DNA of 64,000 nucleotides, taken from NCBI RefSeq assembly GCF_000384475.1, contig NZ_ARWB01000001.1, positions 1,530,176-1,594,175 on the forward strand. Direction: 5' to 3'. Below are positions 58,015-64,000 of the stretch, in pieces. The translations under genes were made by a program, and so were the position numbers. This DNA comes from Methylopila sp. M107 (lineage in GTDB: Bacteria > Pseudomonadota > Alphaproteobacteria > Rhizobiales > Methylopilaceae). The notes beneath the pieces were generated by a model. That model made no database searches, had not been told where the DNA came from, and saw only the letters and a program-made list of their open reading frames with translations. Numbering within the stretch: position 1 is the stretch's first letter; each line of letters begins with the position of its first letter.

Positions 58015-59019
58015 TCAGAACTCCAGGGCGATCTTGCCGAAGTGCCTGTTCGACTCCTGACGCCGGAACGCGTCCGCGAGGTCCTCGAGCGGGAACGTCC
58101 TGTCCAGCACCGGCTTCAGGCCGTTGGCGTCGATCGCGCGGATCATCTCCTGCTGATGACGGCGCGAACCGACGATGAGGCCCTGCAGCCGCGCCTGCTT
58201 GGCCATCAGCGCGAAGGTCGGCACCTCGCCCGAAAGACCCGTGAAGATGCCGATCAGCGCGATATGGCCGCCGATCGCCACCGCCTCGATCGACTGCGCA
58301 AGCGTCCCCGGCCCGCCGATCTCGACCACATGGTCGACGCCGCGACCCGCGAGCTTCGCGGCCGCCGCGCCCCAATCCGGCGTCGTGCGGTAGTTGATCG
58401 TGTGGTCGGCGCCGAGCGCCTTCAGCCGCTCGATCTTGTCGTCGGACGAGGAGGTCGCGATCACGGTCGCGCCGAACAGTTTCGCGAACTGCAGCGCGAA
58501 GATCGAGACGCCTCCAGTGCCCATAGTGAGCACCACGTCGCCGGCCTTCAGCCCGCCGTCGACCACAAGCGCCCGCCAGGCGGTCAGCCCCGCGCAGGTG
58601 AGCGTCGCGGCCTCCGCGTGGCTCCAGCCCTCTGGCGCGCGTGTGAACGCTGTCGCGGGCGCGGTCACCATCTCGCGGGCGTAACCGTCGATACCGTCGC
58701 CGGGGGTCTCGGAGAAGTCGCCGATCTCCGGCGGCCCGTCGAGCCAATTGGGGAAGAAGGTCGAGACCACATGGTCGCCGGCCGAGAACTCGGAGACCCC
58801 CGCCCCGACCTCCTCGACGACGCCGGCGCCGTCCGACATCAGGACGCGCCCTGCGGCGGCGGGCAGCATGCCGACCGCGACCGCGTAGTCATGGAAGTTG
58901 AGCGACGAGCCGTGAAGCCGGACCCGGATCTCGCCGGGTCCGGGACCGCCGGGTTCTTCGACCTCGACGATCTTCAGCGTGTCGAGACCCGCGGGCGATC
59001 CAAGCGTGACGGCTTTCAT
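58015..59019 (-). CDS. medium-chain dehydrogenase/reductase (zinc-binding dehydrogenase family)
   Basis: 334 residues. The N-terminal GroES-like domain (RVLMSDGAGVVEEVGAGVSEFSAGDHVV, two parts) lacks the usual zinc cysteines and is followed by the Rossmann domain with VLTMGTGGVSIFALQFAKLFGATVIATSSSDDKIE (two parts). The Rossmann pattern and the C-terminus (FPLEDLADAFRRQES) fit NADPH-dependent quinone oxidoreductase-like enzymes. Substrate unknown. It is not linked to an operon. Confidence 0.9.
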   Translation of the reverse strand: MKAVTLGSPAGLDTLKIVEVEEPGGPGPGEIRVRLHGSSLNFHDYAVAVGMLPAAAGRVLMSDGAGVVEEVGAGVSEFSAGDHVVSTFFPNWLDGPPEIGDFSETPGDGIDGYAREMVTAPATAFTRAPEGWSHAEAATLTCAGLTAWRALVVDGGLKAGDVVLTMGTGGVSIFALQFAKLFGATVIATSSSDDKIERLKALGADHTINYRTTPDWGAAAAKLAGRGVDHVVEIGGPGTLAQSIEAVAIGGHIALIGIFTGLSGEVPTFALMAKQARLQGLIVGSRRHQQEMIRAIDANGLKPVLDRTFPLEDLADAFRRQESNRHFGKIALEF

Positions 59020-59134
59020 GAAGCCCCTCCAGGCGACCGAGCATGGCCGCTAAATGGAGTTCATCGCCGCTCGGGCCACCTCGATCCATACGACTTTGCG
59101 CCGTCGCGCGGCGCCGGAAGTCGCGTCGCTCGGA

Positions 59135-59644
59135 TCAGAACGGGATGTCGTCGTCCATCGCGTCGTTGAAGCGGCCGCCGCCTCCGCCGCCGCCCGCCAT
59201 CGCCGGCTGGCGACGCTGCTCGGTCGGGGAGGAGCGGCCGAAGCTGTCGCCGCCGCCGCCCTCATAGGCGTCGTCGCCGCCGCCGCCCTGCCCGCGGCCC
59301 TCGAGCATCGTCAGCTCGCCGCGATATCGCTGCAGCACGATCTCGGTGGAATATTTTTCGACGCCGGACGCGTCGGTGTATTTCCGCGTCTGGAGCTGGC
59401 CCTCCAGATAGACCTTGGAGCCCTTGCGCAGATACTGCTCGGCGACCTTGGCGAGGTTCTCGTTGAAGATCACCACCTGGTGCCACTCGGTCTTCTCGCG
59501 GCGCTCGCCCGACTGCTTGTCGCGCCACGTCTCCGAGGTCGCGATGCGCAGGTTCACCACCGGCTCGCCCGAATTCAGGCGGCGGACCTCCGGGTCCTTG
59601 CCGAGGTTTCCAATGAGGATGACCTTGTTGACGCTGCCGGCCAC
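59135..59644 (-). CDS. ssb: single-stranded DNA-binding protein
   Basis: 169 residues from a GTG, with [29 protein letters not shown], then [16 protein letters not shown] and [16 protein letters not shown] form the OB fold. The Gly-rich linker and the acidic tip DDDIPF, which recruits partner proteins, are intact. It binds ssDNA in replication and repair. It is divergent from uvrA across 239 bp with a shared SOS box. Confidence 0.97.
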   Translation of the reverse strand: MAGSVNKVILIGNLGKDPEVRRLNSGEPVVNLRIATSETWRDKQSGERREKTEWHQVVIFNENLAKVAEQYLRKGSKVYLEGQLQTRKYTDASGVEKYSTEIVLQRYRGELTMLEGRGQGGGGDDAYEGGGGDSFGRSSPTEQRRQPAMAGGGGGGGRFNDAMDDDIPF

Positions 59645-59764
59645 GGCGCTCTCCTGAAGCTCGAAACGCGCACCTTATCCCTGTCCGGACGAACGGTCGC
59701 GCGCATACGCCGTCTTGTCCACAGAAGCCCGATCGCCCATGTTGGAGGCTCGACAGGCAACTTT

Positions 59765-59779
59765 GTTCCTTTTATGTTC
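59765..59779. promoter_or_regulatory. LexA (SOS) box between ssb and uvrA
   Basis: GTTCCTTTTATGTTC is an exact alphaproteobacterial LexA box (GTTC-N7-GTTC). It lies 105 bp before uvrA and about 120 bp before ssb, and could repress both. The direct-repeat form is the group's own, unlike the E. coli palindrome. Confidence 0.88.
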
Positions 59780-59883
59780 CGTATCACGGCGCAGGCGGAC
59801 CCGCAAGCGCAGCTTGATCGGGGCGGCCGAAGGACGACGTTAAGAGACCCAGAACCGGCGGTCCTCCCGCCACGGGACGCGAC

Positions 59884-62907
<3,024 letters not shown>

Positions 62908-62984
62908 TGGGCTGAACGGCCGAGGACTTGCGCGCGGCGGCGCGCGGCGGTTCTCTGAGCGTCGGCGCGTGGGGGGCGCCTGTC

Positions 62985-64000
62985 ATGTCCGACGCCTCGC
63001 TCGACGAGCAACGCCTCGCCCTCGAAAAGTGGAAGGCCGAGCAGGACCTCGAGCTTCGGCGGCGGGAGGCCGAGCAGAAGGCGCGGGAGGGCGGCTGGAT
63101 CAGCCGGCTGTTCTCGCCCCTGACCACGACCATCATGGCGGGAGTGCTGACGCTCGCGGCCTCGGCGCTCGCGACCATCCTTCAGGGTGAGAACACGCTG
63201 ACGCTGGAGCGGCAGAAGTTCGAGGCGAGCGAGAAGCTCGAGAAGAGCAAGTTCGAGACCTCGCGCCTGCTCGAAGCCCAGAAGCAGGAGCACGAGCTCA
63301 TCCTCAAGATGATCAGCGTCGGCGACGAGAAGCAGGCCCGCGCCAACATCCAGTTCCTCGCCGACATCGGCCTCTTGAGCGAGGAGCGCGCCAAGAAGGT
63401 CGCACAGCTGAAGACCTTTGCGGTGCTGCCGACCGCAAACTCGGCCGCGCCGGTGCGCAACAGGATCGGCCGCAGCCTGTCGAGCGACGAGGACATCATC
63501 GATCTCATCGTCCAGTGGGAAGGCGGCTTCATCGCGCCCGGCGACGACGACAGTCGCGCGACCAATGGCGGCGTGACTCTCGCGGCGCTCTCGAAGCAGC
63601 TCGGCCGGCCCGCGACCCTCGACGAACTCAAGGCGCTCGACCGGGCGAAGATCGGCGAGATCTACAAGGCCGAAACCCTCACGCCCGACCCGCTCGGCCG
63701 TGTGGCGGACCCGGCCGTGAAGGGCGCGCTGGCGAACGCCTGGGTGATGTCGGGGCCGCGCGCCGCCACGGTCGCGTTTCAGCGCGCGATGCGCGACGCC
63801 TTCGGCAAGGAGGTGGTGATCGACGGCATGGCCGGCGCCCGCTTCATGTCGCTGATCAACGGCTTTCCCGACCGCGACCTGCTGATCGAGACGGCGAACT
63901 GCGCCCTGCTCGACCAGTTGAAGTCGAATCCCGCCTTCGCTTCCTTCCGGCCCGGCTGGGTCGCCCGGCTCAAGGACTTTACGCCCGGCCCGCTCAAGGG
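62985..64000 (+). CDS. membrane-anchored muramidase-like protein (GH108-like), cut by window end
   Basis: 338 codons are visible, no stop before 64000. A cytoplasmic charged helix (1-45) is followed by a transmembrane helix (about 46-66) and a Lys/Glu coiled coil (about 72-145). From about 168 the domain DIIDLIVQWEGGF (Glu179, the candidate catalytic acid) begins, then NGGVTLAALSKQLG, a helical part and AFGKEVVIDGMAGARFMSL, as in GH108 lysozyme plus peptidoglycan-binding domains. The usual DPGGxTxxG region is altered (DDDSRATNGG). Likely a periplasmic or prophage-type muramidase; activity uncertain. Confidence 0.75.
   Translation, partial: MSDASLDEQRLALEKWKAEQDLELRRREAEQKAREGGWISRLFSPLTTTIMAGVLTLAASALATILQGENTLTLERQKFEASEKLEKSKFETSRLLEAQKQEHELILKMISVGDEKQARANIQFLADIGLLSEERAKKVAQLKTFAVLPTANSAAPVRNRIGRSLSSDEDIIDLIVQWEGGFIAPGDDDSRATNGGVTLAALSKQLGRPATLDELKALDRAKIGEIYKAETLTPDPLGRVADPAVKGALANAWVMSGPRAATVAFQRAMRDAFGKEVVIDGMAGARFMSLINGFPDRDLLIETANCALLDQLKSNPAFASFRPGWVARLKDFTPGPLK

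Overview
The window is a high-GC, gene-dense chromosomal segment from an alphaproteobacterium, most likely a Hyphomicrobiales (Rhizobiales) species. This is inferred from three things. The gene neighbourhoods (dsbA-like/aroQ/accB/accC/aat, DUF2155/NDUFA12, pyrG/kdsA/eno) are alphaproteobacterial. The ssb-uvrA intergenic region carries a LexA box of the alphaproteobacterial GTTC-N7-GTTC type. Intergenic palindromes built around CTCTCCCC/GGGGAGAG and GTCATGCCCGGC/GCCGGGCATGAC recur. No rRNA, complete tRNA, CRISPR array, transposase or integrase was recognised.

Layout. 0-10 kb: tail of an outer-membrane beta-barrel gene, then enolase with an ASCH-type gene, queF, small membrane or periplasmic proteins, kdsA, a VOC protein and pyrG. 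10-20 kb: an M48 protease, a DsbA-like oxidoreductase, aroQ, accB-accC, aat, a coiled-coil membrane protein, a glycosyltransferase, map and radC. 19.8-21.6 kb: a three-part cell-wall hydrolase-like protein. 21.8-26.2 kb: the Anbu (ancestral proteasome-like peptidase) cluster, with ATP-grasp, alpha-E, transglutaminase and Anbu genes. 26.3-31.3 kb: DUF2155, NDUFA12, an RTX protein, an alpha/beta hydrolase divergent from a GlxA-type regulator, and a DUF3060 protein. 31.4-35.5 kb: an NrdR box and the B12-dependent ribonucleotide reductase nrdJ.

35.5-37.5 kb is a visibly AT-richer insertion. It carries a three-Cys-motif protein (DUF5131, Gp37/Gp68-like) and its TcmP partner, which converge and overlap by 47 bp. 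Next to them is a truncated Cys/His-rich reading frame that ends at the junction with native DNA. This is the best candidate for an undescribed system.

37.5-48 kb: a flavodoxin-fold oxidoreductase divergent from a TetR regulator, a SolA-like oxidase, a cupredoxin, a PHB-depolymerase-type esterase, an mntP/cytochrome b561/thiopurine methyltransferase operon, msrA, a 1.2-kb repeat-rich gap and a DUF4139 protein. 48-55 kb: a cobalt-type nitrile hydratase operon (beta, alpha, activator), a DEAD-box helicase with a DbpA-like tail, a RibD-type reductase and a HerA-like ATPase. 55-64 kb: a PhzF-like isomerase, a CYTH-CHAD protein, a zinc-type or quinone-type dehydrogenase, ssb and uvrA around a shared SOS box, and a membrane-anchored muramidase-like gene cut by the window end.

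Most of the window is housekeeping: lipid A/KDO, fatty-acid, shikimate, nucleotide and repair genes. The accessory content is the TcmP island, the nitrile hydratase operon and the repeat arrays. Several genes appear to start with TTG or GTG, and those starts were chosen from ribosome-binding sites or domain boundaries.
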